Positions 1-6,640 of a stretch of DNA of 7,510 nucleotides are shown here, piece by piece. The stretch covers positions 1-7,510 of the forward strand of contig JAQGHZ010000516.1 of NCBI GenBank assembly GCA_028291485.1, written 5' to 3'. The DNA is from Rubritepida sp. GTDB taxonomy: Bacteria > Pseudomonadota > Alphaproteobacteria > Acetobacterales > Acetobacteraceae. The number at the start of each line of letters is the position of its first letter. Within the stretch, counting starts at the first letter, position 1. Under the pieces are notes generated by a model. The model did not search any database. It had not been told where the DNA came from and saw only the letters and a program-made list of their open reading frames with translations. The translations under genes were made by a program, and so were the position numbers.

Positions 1-1532
1 GCCGTTTCCTGGGGTCGGGCTTCGGCAACAAGCTCTGGCCCTGGACGCATTCGCCCCTCGCGGCCGCGGCGGCCAGGACGCTGGGGCGCCCGGTGAAGCT
101 GGTCCTGAGCCGGGCCATGACCTTCCAGGGCGTCGGGCATCGGCCCCGCATCGAGCAGCGGATCCGCCTCGGCGCCACGGCGGACGGAAAACTGACGTCG
201 GTGCGGCACGACTATGTGAACGCCACCTCGATCCTGGACAACTACGAGGAGAATTGCGGCGAGGCGACGCCGCACATGTACAGCACGCCGAATCTCCGTG
301 TCACCGCCGGCATCGCCAGGCGCAATATCGGCACGCCGACCTCCATGCGCGGCCCCGGCGCCGTGCCCGGCCTTTACGCGCTGGAATCCGGCATGGACGA
401 GTTGGCCGTGGCGCTCGGCATGGACCCGGTCGAGCTCCGCCTCCGCAACGAGCCGAGCATCGACGAGGGGCTGGGCGTGCCCTTCTCGTCGCGGCATTTC
501 CAGGAATGCCTGACGGTGGGCGCCGAGCGCTTCGGCTGGTCCAGGCGCGATCCGCGGGTCGGCGCCATGACGCGCGACGGGCTGACGCTCGGCTGGGGCG
601 TGGCCGCCTGCTCCTGGATCGCCGAGCGCTTCGCGTCCAACGCCGCGGTCGATCTCCGCGAGAACGGGACGGCGCGGGTCGCCTGCGCCGTCCAGGACAT
701 CGGCACCGGCACCTACACGGTGATGGCGCAGATGGTGGCGGAACGCCTTGGCCTCCCGATCGAACGCGTCGAGGTCGCGCTTGGCGACACGCGGCTTCCG
801 GCCGGCCCGGTTTCGGGCGGCTCCATGGCGACGGCGTCCCTGGTCGCGCCGATCCATGAGGCGGTCGCGAGGGCGGGGGCGGCGCTGATCGCCGCGGCCT
901 GTGCCGCGGAAGGCGGGCCGTTCGGCGGCAGCCGGCCGGAGGAGCTCGATTTCGTCGAGGGGCAGATCGTCGCCAAGGCCGGCAACCGTCAGGCGATGGC
1001 CTTCGACACGGTGTTGAAGGCCATCCGGCTGCCCTCGATGTCCGGCTTCGGGTCGGGCACCGGCACCTTCATGGCTCCCGGAAAGCCGACGGTGTCCAAG
1101 CACTCCTACGGCGCGCATTTCATCGAGGTGACGTGGCAGCCGGAGATCGCGCGGCTTCGGGTTGCCAGGACGGTCTCGGTCATCGATGCCGGGCGCATCC
1201 TGAACCCTCTCGCCGCCCGCAACCAGATCGAGGGTTCGGTCGTCATGGGCGTCGGCATGGCGCTGCTGGAGGAGACCCACTACGACGCGCGCAACGGTGC
1301 GCCGGTGAACGCCAGTCTTGCCGACTATGTCGTTGCCACCCATGCCGATGTGCCGGCGATGGACGTGCATTTCCTGGAATATCCGGACACCAGTCTCAAC
1401 GCGCTTGGTGCTCGCGGCGTCGGCGAAATCGGTCTTGCCGGTACCGCTGCTGCGATCACTGGCGCCGTCTATCACGCCACGGGAGTGCGTATCCGCGAAC
1501 TCCCACTGAAGCTCGAACAACTGATGAAGTGA
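1..1532 (+). CDS. Xanthine dehydrogenase/aldehyde oxidase family molybdopterin-binding subunit (5' truncated)
   Basis: Large catalytic subunit of a molybdenum hydroxylase, a family that hydroxylates aldehydes or N-heterocycles using water oxygen and passes electrons to separate FeS and FAD subunits. The gene is cut at the left edge. The reading frame is open from base 3 and gives 509 visible residues, so about 200-270 N-terminal residues are missing compared with family members of about 720-780. Visible landmarks, counted from base 3, are a GSGFGNK cofactor loop (residues 5-11), the MRGPG loop near residue 115 followed by ESGMDELA, a GTGTYT segment, a GGSMATAS segment, and GVGEIG near residue 472. 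The Glu of GVGE (codon 1425-1427) matches the catalytic base of the family. The GTGTYT and MRGPG motifs resemble the YagR/PaoC aldehyde oxidoreductase branch more than classical xanthine dehydrogenase. The partner subunits must lie outside the window. GC at third positions falls over roughly the last 70 codons. Family is secure; substrate is unknown. Confidence 0.93.
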   Translation, partial: RFLGSGFGNKLWPWTHSPLAAAAARTLGRPVKLVLSRAMTFQGVGHRPRIEQRIRLGATADGKLTSVRHDYVNATSILDNYEENCGEATPHMYSTPNLRVTAGIARRNIGTPTSMRGPGAVPGLYALESGMDELAVALGMDPVELRLRNEPSIDEGLGVPFSSRHFQECLTVGAERFGWSRRDPRVGAMTRDGLTLGWGVAACSWIAERFASNAAVDLRENGTARVACAVQDIGTGTYTVMAQMVAERLGLPIERVEVALGDTRLPAGPVSGGSMATASLVAPIHEAVARAGAALIAAACAAEGGPFGGSRPEELDFVEGQIVAKAGNRQAMAFDTVLKAIRLPSMSGFGSGTGTFMAPGKPTVSKHSYGAHFIEVTWQPEIARLRVARTVSVIDAGRILNPLAARNQIEGSVVMGVGMALLEETHYDARNGAPVNASLADYVVATHADVPAMDVHFLEYPDTSLNALGARGVGEIGLAGTAAAITGAVYHATGVRIRELPLKLEQLMK

Positions 1533-1673
1533 TGCTCTCGGTGGGTTTCAGCTGGCGCTTCAGGGGGCAGGCCTCACGGCAGACGAGGCGCTACCCTTTT
1601 GCGGTTCTGAAACGGGCGGGGAGCGGACATAGGTCGTCGACCTTCCGGCGGCGATCTTCGCGCCATTTGCCTG

Positions 1674-1685
1674 GGAAGCGCTTCC
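1674..1685. promoter_or_regulatory. 12-bp perfect palindrome GGAAGCGCTTCC
   Basis: A perfect palindrome lies in the convergent space between the molybdenum hydroxylase subunit and the diguanylate cyclase. Its AAGCGCTT core resembles LacI-family operators. No gene starts next to it, so an operator role is doubtful; it could be chance or a remnant. Confidence 0.3.
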
Positions 1686-1727
1686 GCGATTGCGCCCAGC
1701 GTATCGAAGTTGGCGGTGACGGAAAGA

Positions 1728-1770
1728 CCGTCCCCTCGCGCTCTCCCGCCAGGGATGACAAGTCCCTGGA
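1728..1770 (-). repeat. Gene-end hairpin repeat, copy A (3' of the diguanylate cyclase)
   Basis: Read on the minus strand, this 43-nt stretch begins 8 nt after the TGA of the diguanylate cyclase. It starts TCCAGGGACTTG, then has TCCCTGG, GGG and GCGCGAGGGG. A 7-bp stem forms between CCAGGGA and TCCCTGG (plus-strand 1749-1755 and 1763-1769) around a 7-nt loop. About 36 of 43 aligned positions match copy B at 7134-7175, with a one-base gap. Just beyond it, plus-strand GACGG and CCGTC (1718-1722, 1728-1732) can form a second small stem. There is no strong T run after the first stem. A terminator or 3'-end processing role is inferred from position only. Confidence 0.6.
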
Positions 1771-1778
1771 CCCCATAC

Positions 1779-2954
1779 TCAGGCCGCCAGTTCCACCCGG
1801 TTCCGCCCGGCCGACTTCGCCGTGTACATCGCCTGGTCGGCGCGGCGGAGCAGGCTGTCGAAATCGGCATCGCCCTCCTGCGACACGGCGATCCCGACGG
1901 ACACGGTCAAAGGAAGCCGCAGTCCGCGGAGGCTGAACGGATGACGCTGCACGGCCAGGCGCAGGCGCTCGGCCGCAAGCTGGGCCTGCTCCGGCTCCGT
2001 CTGCGTGAGCACCGCGACGAACTCCTCGCCTCCCGTCCGGGCCAGCAGGTCGGAGGGCCCGGTCTCCGCCTGCAGGCTGGCGGCGACGTGCTGCAGCGCC
2101 AGATCCCCGGCCTCGTGCCCATAACGGTCGTTGATCGACTTGAAGGCGTCCACGTCGATGAGGGCGATCGCGACCCTCTCGCCCCGGATCCGCGACATCT
2201 CGAAGCGGTGCCGGCCCGCCTCTGTGAGGGTGCGGCGGTTCGCGAGGCCGGTGAGGTGGTCGGTGGAGGCGGCGTGCTCCCATTGCCGGCGGAGACGCTC
2301 GGAGCACATCAGCGTGAAGGCCGTGGTCCCGATCACCGGCAGCATCGCCGCCACCAGGGGCGAGATGATGTTCGCCATGCTCCCATTGTCCGCGATGCTG
2401 AAGTCGCTCGGGATGCCTGCCCAGGCGAAATAGACGCAGCGGAATCCATTGAGCACCATAATCGCGAGGAACAGGGCCATCAGCAGCTGACGACTCCGCG
2501 AGCCGTCCTCGCGGCTGCGGTCCGCCAGGATCGCGACGCAGCCCGCGAGGATCATGAACGAGGCCAGAGAGACCGCCAGGATCCGCACCAGCGTGTCCGG
2601 CTGGAAGGCCGAGGACCAGAAGATCGCCAAGGTTCCGGCGGCCGCGGGCAGGAAATGCCAGGCCTTCTGCGGCAGCCCGTCGAACTGCTGCACCCCGCGC
2701 CAGCAGATCGTCAGGCCCAGGAGGATCGCGCCATTGGACAGCGTGACCATCACGGCCAGCGGCAGCGAGGGGAAGGCATGGAGGCCATAGCCGGCGGCGA
2801 TGATGAGCGTGCCGGCCTGCCAGCTTCGCACCGACGGCCGCAGGCTCTCGGGCAGATCACGGAGGATCAGGCCGAGCGCGCCGCTATTGGCGAGCGTCAT
2901 CAGCGCGAGGACGACATAGGCAGTCCGGGAATCCATGGCGACATTATGGGACAT
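1779..2954 (-). CDS. Membrane-anchored diguanylate cyclase (seven predicted helices plus GGDEF domain)
   Basis: Predicted to make cyclic di-GMP from two GTP at the inner membrane. With the ATG at 2954 the protein has 391 residues. The first ~217 hold about seven hydrophobic segments (near 12-30, 46-62, 66-86, 99-117, 125-144, 156-179, 194-217), matching no sensor family I can name. A short linker leads to a GGDEF domain (about 230-391) with DHLTGLANRR, DVDAFKSINDRYGHEAGD and the active-site motif GGEEF at 308-312. The allosteric inhibition site (RxxD five residues before GGEEF) reads GPSD, so its Arg is absent and product inhibition may be weak. Start choice: an upstream GTG at 3044 would overlap the preceding gene and adds a non-hydrophobic stretch. 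ATG 2954 and ATG 2936 (385 residues) both fit, and neither has a good ribosome binding site. It is last in the minus-strand run, 50 bp after the GMC gene. Confidence 0.9.
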   Translation of the reverse strand: MSHNVAMDSRTAYVVLALMTLANSGALGLILRDLPESLRPSVRSWQAGTLIIAAGYGLHAFPSLPLAVMVTLSNGAILLGLTICWRGVQQFDGLPQKAWHFLPAAAGTLAIFWSSAFQPDTLVRILAVSLASFMILAGCVAILADRSREDGSRSRQLLMALFLAIMVLNGFRCVYFAWAGIPSDFSIADNGSMANIISPLVAAMLPVIGTTAFTLMCSERLRRQWEHAASTDHLTGLANRRTLTEAGRHRFEMSRIRGERVAIALIDVDAFKSINDRYGHEAGDLALQHVAASLQAETGPSDLLARTGGEEFVAVLTQTEPEQAQLAAERLRLAVQRHPFSLRGLRLPLTVSVGIAVSQEGDADFDSLLRRADQAMYTAKSAGRNRVELAA

Positions 2955-2992
2955 GCAACCGCAGCGTGTAAGGGACGTCGGAAGGTTGCGTG
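2952..2992 (-). promoter_or_regulatory. Inverted repeat enclosing the diguanylate cyclase start codon
   Basis: Nine-base arms at 2952-2960 and 2984-2992 are complementary except at one position, with a 23-nt interval. In the minus-strand transcript CACGCAACC would pair with GGTTGCATG, and the ATG of the latter is the candidate start at 2954. It may hide the start codon in the mRNA or form a protein-binding site in DNA. It may equally be chance in GC-rich sequence. Confidence 0.3.
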
Positions 2993-3004
2993 TCGCTGCC
3001 TTCG

Positions 3005-4585
3005 TCAGGCGGTGGCCTCTCCCTTCATCCTCCGCGCCAGCCACTCGCCGATCATCACGCAGGTGAAATGGGTATTGGCCCGGCAGTCGTAGGGCATGAT
3101 GGAGGCGTCGGCGACGCGCAGACCCTCCAGGCCCTTCACCTTCAGATCGGGGTCCACCACGCCGCGGGGGTCCTCATAGGCCGTCATCTTGCAGGTGCCG
3201 GCGGCGTGCTGCATGTCGTTGACCTGATCGAGCATCAGCGCGTCCAGCTCGGCGGTCGGCAGTGCGGCCACATCGGCGACCGACAGGCTGGTCTCCCCGA
3301 AGCTGAAGCCGGTGGCGATCTCCGTCAGCGCGGGTTGCGCGGCCAGCTCTGCCAGGCGCCTGACAGCATCGCGCATGCGGATCACGTCCCGATGGTCGGA
3401 GAGCATGTTCTCCTCGACGATCGGGTCGATGCGCGGATCGGCCGAGGCCAGGGTCAGCTCGCCGCGCGAGAAGACGTCGTAGATGCCGGCCGCCACGCCG
3501 CCCATCGGCCCCGGCAGGTCGCCCTGGCCGAGATAGCGGTGGTTGAAGCCGATGAAGATCATGTCCCTAAAGCCGCCGCCACCGAGGCCCGAGGTGTAGG
3601 TGACGCAGGAATTGGTGTGCCGCTGCTTCGGGTCCCTGGAGATGTAGTCCGGCTTCAGCGCGAGGTTGGTGCGGCAGATCGCATGGTCGTGAAAGTGCTT
3701 TCCGACATGCAGCATGTCCGCGACCACGGGGATGCCGAGCGCCGACAGCTCCGCCGCGGGGCCGAGACCGGAGCGCAGCAGGATCGCCGGCGAATGGATG
3801 GCGCCGGAGGAGAGCACGATCTCGCGCGCGCGGATCTCCTGCCACTCGCCGTCCAGCATCACGCGCACGGCCACCGCGCGGCCGTCCTCGATGATGATCT
3901 TCTCGACCAGCGCGCCGCCGCGGATGGTGAGATTTGCGCGGCCGCGGGCGGGTTCGAGGTAGCCGTCATTGGTCGTCACGCGCTCGAAATTGCGGCTGTT
4001 GATCGGGTAGCAGGAGACGCCTTCCTTGTCCGGATCGTTCAGGTCCGGATTCCACGGATAGCCGCAGGCCAGCGCGGCTTCCCGCAGCGCCTTGTCCACC
4101 GGGCCCCAGCTTTCCAGCGGCGCGCGATAGACGGGGATCGGCCCGCCCTGGCCATGATGGGCGACGCCCGCCATGGTCGGGTCGTCCTCCAGCCTGGCGA
4201 AGAGCGGCAGGACCTCCTCGCGCGACCAGCCCTCGCAGCCGGATTCCGCCCAGCTGTCGAAGGCCTCGGCGACGCCCCAGATGGCGATCTGCGCATTCAC
4301 CGTGGACGAGCCGCCCAGCGCCTTGCCGCGCCAATAATATTTCGGCGCCTGCGCCCGCGAGCGGCGGGTGTGCAGATCGGACCACTGCCAGGCGAGTTGA
4401 TTCTCCCTTCCGTGCATGAAGGGGATGATGTTGCTGGAGCGCAGAGCTGGCGGCGCCTCGGCCGCGCGCCAGTCGCGCCCGGCCTCCAGCACCAGCACGC
4501 GGCGGTTCGGGTCCTCGGAGAGCCGGCCGGCCAGGGCGGCGCCGGCGGACCCGGCACCGACCACGATCACGTCATAGTCGGACAT
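3005..4585 (-). CDS. GMC family FAD-dependent oxidoreductase (choline dehydrogenase-like)
   Basis: A 526-residue flavoprotein of the glucose-methanol-choline family, which oxidises alcohols to aldehydes or ketones; length is normal. The N terminus has the FAD dinucleotide fold with VVGAGSAG (8-15) and the adenosine-ribose Glu at LEAG (34). The first GMC signature starts at GKALGGSSTVNA (87-98) and the second is SGAIHSPAILLRSGLG (260-275). The C terminus has HAAGTCKM (460-467) with the predicted catalytic His460, then VVDPDLKVKG, and VADASIMP. The second catalytic position, often Asn in choline dehydrogenases, appears to be His506 (ANTHFT). The start ATG at 4585 is preceded by GAGG at a spacing of 7 nt. 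There is no signal peptide, so the protein is cytoplasmic or membrane-associated. It lies 79 bp after the M20 gene and 50 bp before the cyclase gene. Substrate cannot be assigned. Confidence 0.95.
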   Translation of the reverse strand: MSDYDVIVVGAGSAGAALAGRLSEDPNRRVLVLEAGRDWRAAEAPPALRSSNIIPFMHGRENQLAWQWSDLHTRRSRAQAPKYYWRGKALGGSSTVNAQIAIWGVAEAFDSWAESGCEGWSREEVLPLFARLEDDPTMAGVAHHGQGGPIPVYRAPLESWGPVDKALREAALACGYPWNPDLNDPDKEGVSCYPINSRNFERVTTNDGYLEPARGRANLTIRGGALVEKIIIEDGRAVAVRVMLDGEWQEIRAREIVLSSGAIHSPAILLRSGLGPAAELSALGIPVVADMLHVGKHFHDHAICRTNLALKPDYISRDPKQRHTNSCVTYTSGLGGGGFRDMIFIGFNHRYLGQGDLPGPMGGVAAGIYDVFSRGELTLASADPRIDPIVEENMLSDHRDVIRMRDAVRRLAELAAQPALTEIATGFSFGETSLSVADVAALPTAELDALMLDQVNDMQHAAGTCKMTAYEDPRGVVDPDLKVKGLEGLRVADASIMPYDCRANTHFTCVMIGEWLARRMKGEATA

Positions 4586-4664
4586 CAGGACGCCTCGACG
4601 TTGCGGGGAGCGGGATGGCGAAGGGGACCATGTTTCGCAGCGCCGCGCGATAGGCAGGCTTTCG

Positions 4665-5828
4665 TCAGTCGGCCGACTTCAGCCCGCGCTCCACGATCCG
4701 CGCATAGAGCGCCGCACCGAAGGGGATCGCCTCGTCGTTGAACATGTAGCGGGGGTTATGGGGCATGGCGCCCTCGCCATTGCCGACCAGGATATAGGCG
4801 CCCGGCACCTGCTCCATCATGAAGGAGAAGTCCTCCGAGCCCATCGAAGGCGGCTTGCCACGCATCACCTTCTCCTCGCCGACCAGCTCGGCGGCGGCCG
4901 CGACATAGGCGTCGGTCGCATCGGTGGTGTTCACCGTCGGCGCGAAGATGAGCCGCCAGTCGATCTCGGCCGTGCAGCCGAGGCCGGCCGCCACGCCGTC
5001 CACCACGCGCTTCAGCGCCACCTCGATCTGGTCGCCGACCTTGCGGCTGAAGAAGCGTGCGGTGCCGGACATCGTCGCGGTTTCCGGGATGACGTTGTAG
5101 GCGTCGCCGCCGCCGATCTTGGTGATGCTGATCACCGCCGGGTCGGCCGGGTTCAGGTTGCGCGCGACGATGGTCTGCGCGGCCGTCGCGATGTGACAGG
5201 CCGCGATGACCGGATCCATCCCCGCATCCGGATGCGCGCCATGCGCGCCCTTGCCCGTCACGGTGATGTCGAAGAAGGCGCCGCCCGCCATGGCCGGCCC
5301 CTCGCTGATCGCGTACTCGCCGACCGGCATGCCCGGGCGGTTGTGCATCCCGTAGATGGCGTCGCAGGGGAAGCGCTGGAACAGCCCGTCCTCCAGCATG
5401 GCCAGCGCGCCGCCGCAGCCTTCCTCGCCGGGCTGGAAGATGAAGTGGACGGTGCCGTCGAAGTCCCGCGTCTCCGCCAGGTATTTGGCCGCGCCGAGCA
5501 GCATGGTGGTGTGGCCGTCATGGCCGCAGGCGTGCATCACGCCGCTGGTCGTGCTGCGGAAGGGAACGTCGTTCGCCTCCTCGATGGGCAGCGCATCCAT
5601 GTCGGCGCGCAGCCCGATCGCCCGGTTGCCGGGGCGGCCCCGCAGCACGCCGACCACGCCGGTCTTGCCGACGCCGCGATGCACCTCGACCCCGAAGGAT
5701 TCCAGCTGCTTCGCCACGATCTCGGCGGTGCGGTGCTCGCCCATGCCGAGTTCCGGATGGGCATGCAGGTCGCGCCGGAGCTCCGTCAGCTCGGGGTGGT
5801 ACTGGCTGATCTTCTCGAGCGGGGACAT
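4665..5828 (-). CDS. M20 family metallo-amidohydrolase (hippurate / IAA-amino-acid hydrolase type)
   Basis: A cytoplasmic metal-dependent enzyme of 387 residues that hydrolyses an amide bond of an N-acyl amino acid; length is typical. The sequence opens with LRRDLHAHPELG (17-28). Metal-site residues of the family are visible: Cys101 and His103 in ACGHDGH, the glutamate pair Glu135-Glu136 in PGEEG, His162 in GMHNRPG, and His357 in MPHNPRY. The Cys ligand and MGSEDFS (329-335) are typical of the HipO/AbgB/ILR1 branch rather than ArgE or DapE. The lid/dimerisation domain includes GKGAHGAHP (192-200). The ATG at 5828 has CAGGAG six nt upstream, a strong ribosome binding site. It starts 30 bp after the trpG stop, so co-transcription is likely. 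Substrate could be hippurate, an N-acetyl amino acid or an indole-3-acetyl amino acid; the sequence alone does not decide. Confidence 0.95.
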   Translation of the reverse strand: MSPLEKISQYHPELTELRRDLHAHPELGMGEHRTAEIVAKQLESFGVEVHRGVGKTGVVGVLRGRPGNRAIGLRADMDALPIEEANDVPFRSTTSGVMHACGHDGHTTMLLGAAKYLAETRDFDGTVHFIFQPGEEGCGGALAMLEDGLFQRFPCDAIYGMHNRPGMPVGEYAISEGPAMAGGAFFDITVTGKGAHGAHPDAGMDPVIAACHIATAAQTIVARNLNPADPAVISITKIGGGDAYNVIPETATMSGTARFFSRKVGDQIEVALKRVVDGVAAGLGCTAEIDWRLIFAPTVNTTDATDAYVAAAAELVGEEKVMRGKPPSMGSEDFSFMMEQVPGAYILVGNGEGAMPHNPRYMFNDEAIPFGAALYARIVERGLKSAD

Positions 5829-5858
5829 CGGCGGCTCCTGAATGCGAAGCCGGGAATG

Positions 5859-6467
5859 CTAGGTGCCGCGGTGCCGCCGGGCAACCTCAGGCGGCGACGC
5901 GCGCCGTGTGAGGAAGTTCTTCAGCAGGGCGTGGCCGTGCTCGGAGGCGATGCTTTCGGGGTGGAACTGCACGCCGTGGATCGGCAGCTCGCGGTGCCGC
6001 AGGCCCATGATGAGGCCATCCGCCGTCTCGGCCGTAATCTCCAGTTCGGCCGGCAGGCTCGACCGCTCGACCACGAGCGAGTGGTAGCGCGTGGCGTGGA
6101 AGGGCGAGGGCAGGCCGGCGAAGACGCCCTGGCCCTCATGCGTCACCTCCCAGACCTTGCCGTGCACGGGGACCGGCGCGCGGATCACCTGGCCGCCGAA
6201 TTGCTGGCCGATCGCCTGGTGGCCGAGGCAGACGCCGAGCAGCGGCAGCTTCGCCTCGGCGGCGGCGGCGATCAGCGGCAGGCAGATGCCGGCCTCGTTC
6301 GGCGTGCAGGGGCCGGGCGAGAGCACCACCGCATCCGGCCGCATCGCGAAGACATCCTGCACCGAAAGCGCGTCGTTGCGCTTCACTACCGCCTCCACGC
6401 CCAGGTCGCCCAGGAAGTGGTAGAGGTTGAAGGTGAAGCTGTCGTAGTTGTCGATGAGCAGGAGCAT
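5859..6467 (-). CDS. trpG: Anthranilate/aminodeoxychorismate synthase glutamine amidotransferase subunit
   Basis: Class I glutamine amidotransferase (202 residues) that releases ammonia from glutamine for a chorismate-using partner (TrpE for anthranilate or PabB for p-aminobenzoate). The start is set by MLLLIDNYDSFTFNL, the normal N terminus of TrpG/PabA. An in-frame TTG at 6518 would add 17 atypical residues. The catalytic triad is visible: Cys80 in GVCLGHQ, and His169 and Glu171 in QFHPES. The oxyanion-loop motif is SPGPCTP (50-56). No clear Shine-Dalgarno sequence precedes the ATG. A terminator-like hairpin and T run end just upstream of it. TrpG and PabA cannot be separated by sequence here, and many bacteria use one protein for both. 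No trpE, pabB or trpD is adjacent; instead an M20 amidohydrolase follows at 30 bp. This makes it an isolated copy within the visible region. Confidence 0.93.
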   Translation of the reverse strand: MLLLIDNYDSFTFNLYHFLGDLGVEAVVKRNDALSVQDVFAMRPDAVVLSPGPCTPNEAGICLPLIAAAAEAKLPLLGVCLGHQAIGQQFGGQVIRAPVPVHGKVWEVTHEGQGVFAGLPSPFHATRYHSLVVERSSLPAELEITAETADGLIMGLRHRELPIHGVQFHPESIASEHGHALLKNFLTRRASPPEVARRHRGT

Positions 6468-6472
6468 GTGGC

Positions 6473-6495
6473 AAAAATGGGCGCCGAAGGCACCC
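6473..6495 (-). terminator. Terminator- or attenuator-like hairpin just before trpG
   Basis: On the minus strand GGGTGCC and GGCGCCC (plus-strand 6489-6495 and 6479-6485) pair into a 7-bp stem with one G-T wobble and a 3-nt loop. One base later comes a run of five T (6477-6473). The run ends 5 nt before the trpG ATG. This has the shape of an intrinsic terminator read toward trpG, so it might act as an attenuator. I found no leader peptide with Trp codons upstream, so classical trp attenuation is not supported. Confidence 0.4.
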
Positions 6496-6505
6496 AGGGT
6501 CAAGC

Positions 6506-6521
6506 CGCTTGGCGCCAAGCG
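6506..6521. promoter_or_regulatory. Perfect 16-bp palindrome CGCTTGGCGCCAAGCG, candidate operator
   Basis: Every base of the 16 matches its reverse complement. It lies in the divergent region, 38 bp from the trpG start and about 120 bp from the cupin start. A TTGACC hexamer on the minus strand (6503-6498) is right beside it and could be a -35 element for trpG. A dimeric regulator binding here is a reasonable inference. The palindrome could also be a transcript hairpin (6-bp stem, GCGC loop). Confidence 0.45.
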
Positions 6522-6628
6522 TAGAATTGCTCTCCCTGCGCAGTGGAATTTAGGGAGCTGGCATGCCGGATCGGTGAATGGCCGCAGGCAAGGATTGCGG
6601 TATGATTCACGCGATCGGATCGTACTCT

Positions 6629-6633
6629 GGAGG
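6629..6633 (+). promoter_or_regulatory. Ribosome binding site GGAGG that fixes the cupin start
   Basis: GGAGG is followed by 7 nt and then the ATG at 6641. This is close to ideal and favours that start over in-frame ATG codons at 6578 and 6602, which have no such site. A TATGAT hexamer at 6601-6606 could be a -10 element, but no good -35 sits at the right spacing. Confidence 0.75.
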
Positions 6634-6640
6634 AATTGCC

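Noticed and set aside
1574..1870. Minus-strand frame continuing past the diguanylate cyclase end, with a gene-like stretch near 1590-1720
   Set aside because: It starts inside the cyclase in another frame, has no good start or ribosome binding site of its own, and matches no family I recognise.
2955..3044. GTG at 3044 as the diguanylate cyclase start
   Set aside because: It would overlap the GMC gene by 40 nt and adds a charged, non-family N terminus; ATG 2954 or 2936 places the first membrane helix near the N terminus.
1710..3092. Plus-strand open frame of 460 codons opposite the diguanylate cyclase
   Set aside because: The minus strand encodes clear GGDEF motifs; the plus-strand product has no recognisable domain.
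2990..4741. Long plus-strand open frame of 583 codons opposite the GMC gene
   Set aside because: It mirrors a well-supported family gene in high-GC DNA. Its protein is a low-complexity mix rich in Ala, Gly, Arg, His and Asp with no family motif.
4758..6524. Long plus-strand open frame of 588 codons opposite the M20 and trpG genes
   Set aside because: It crosses two real genes with intact catalytic motifs on the other strand. The composition is typical of GC-driven antisense frames.
6578..6640. ATG at 6578 or 6602 as the cupin start
   Set aside because: No ribosome binding site precedes them, while GGAGG with 7-nt spacing precedes the ATG at 6641.
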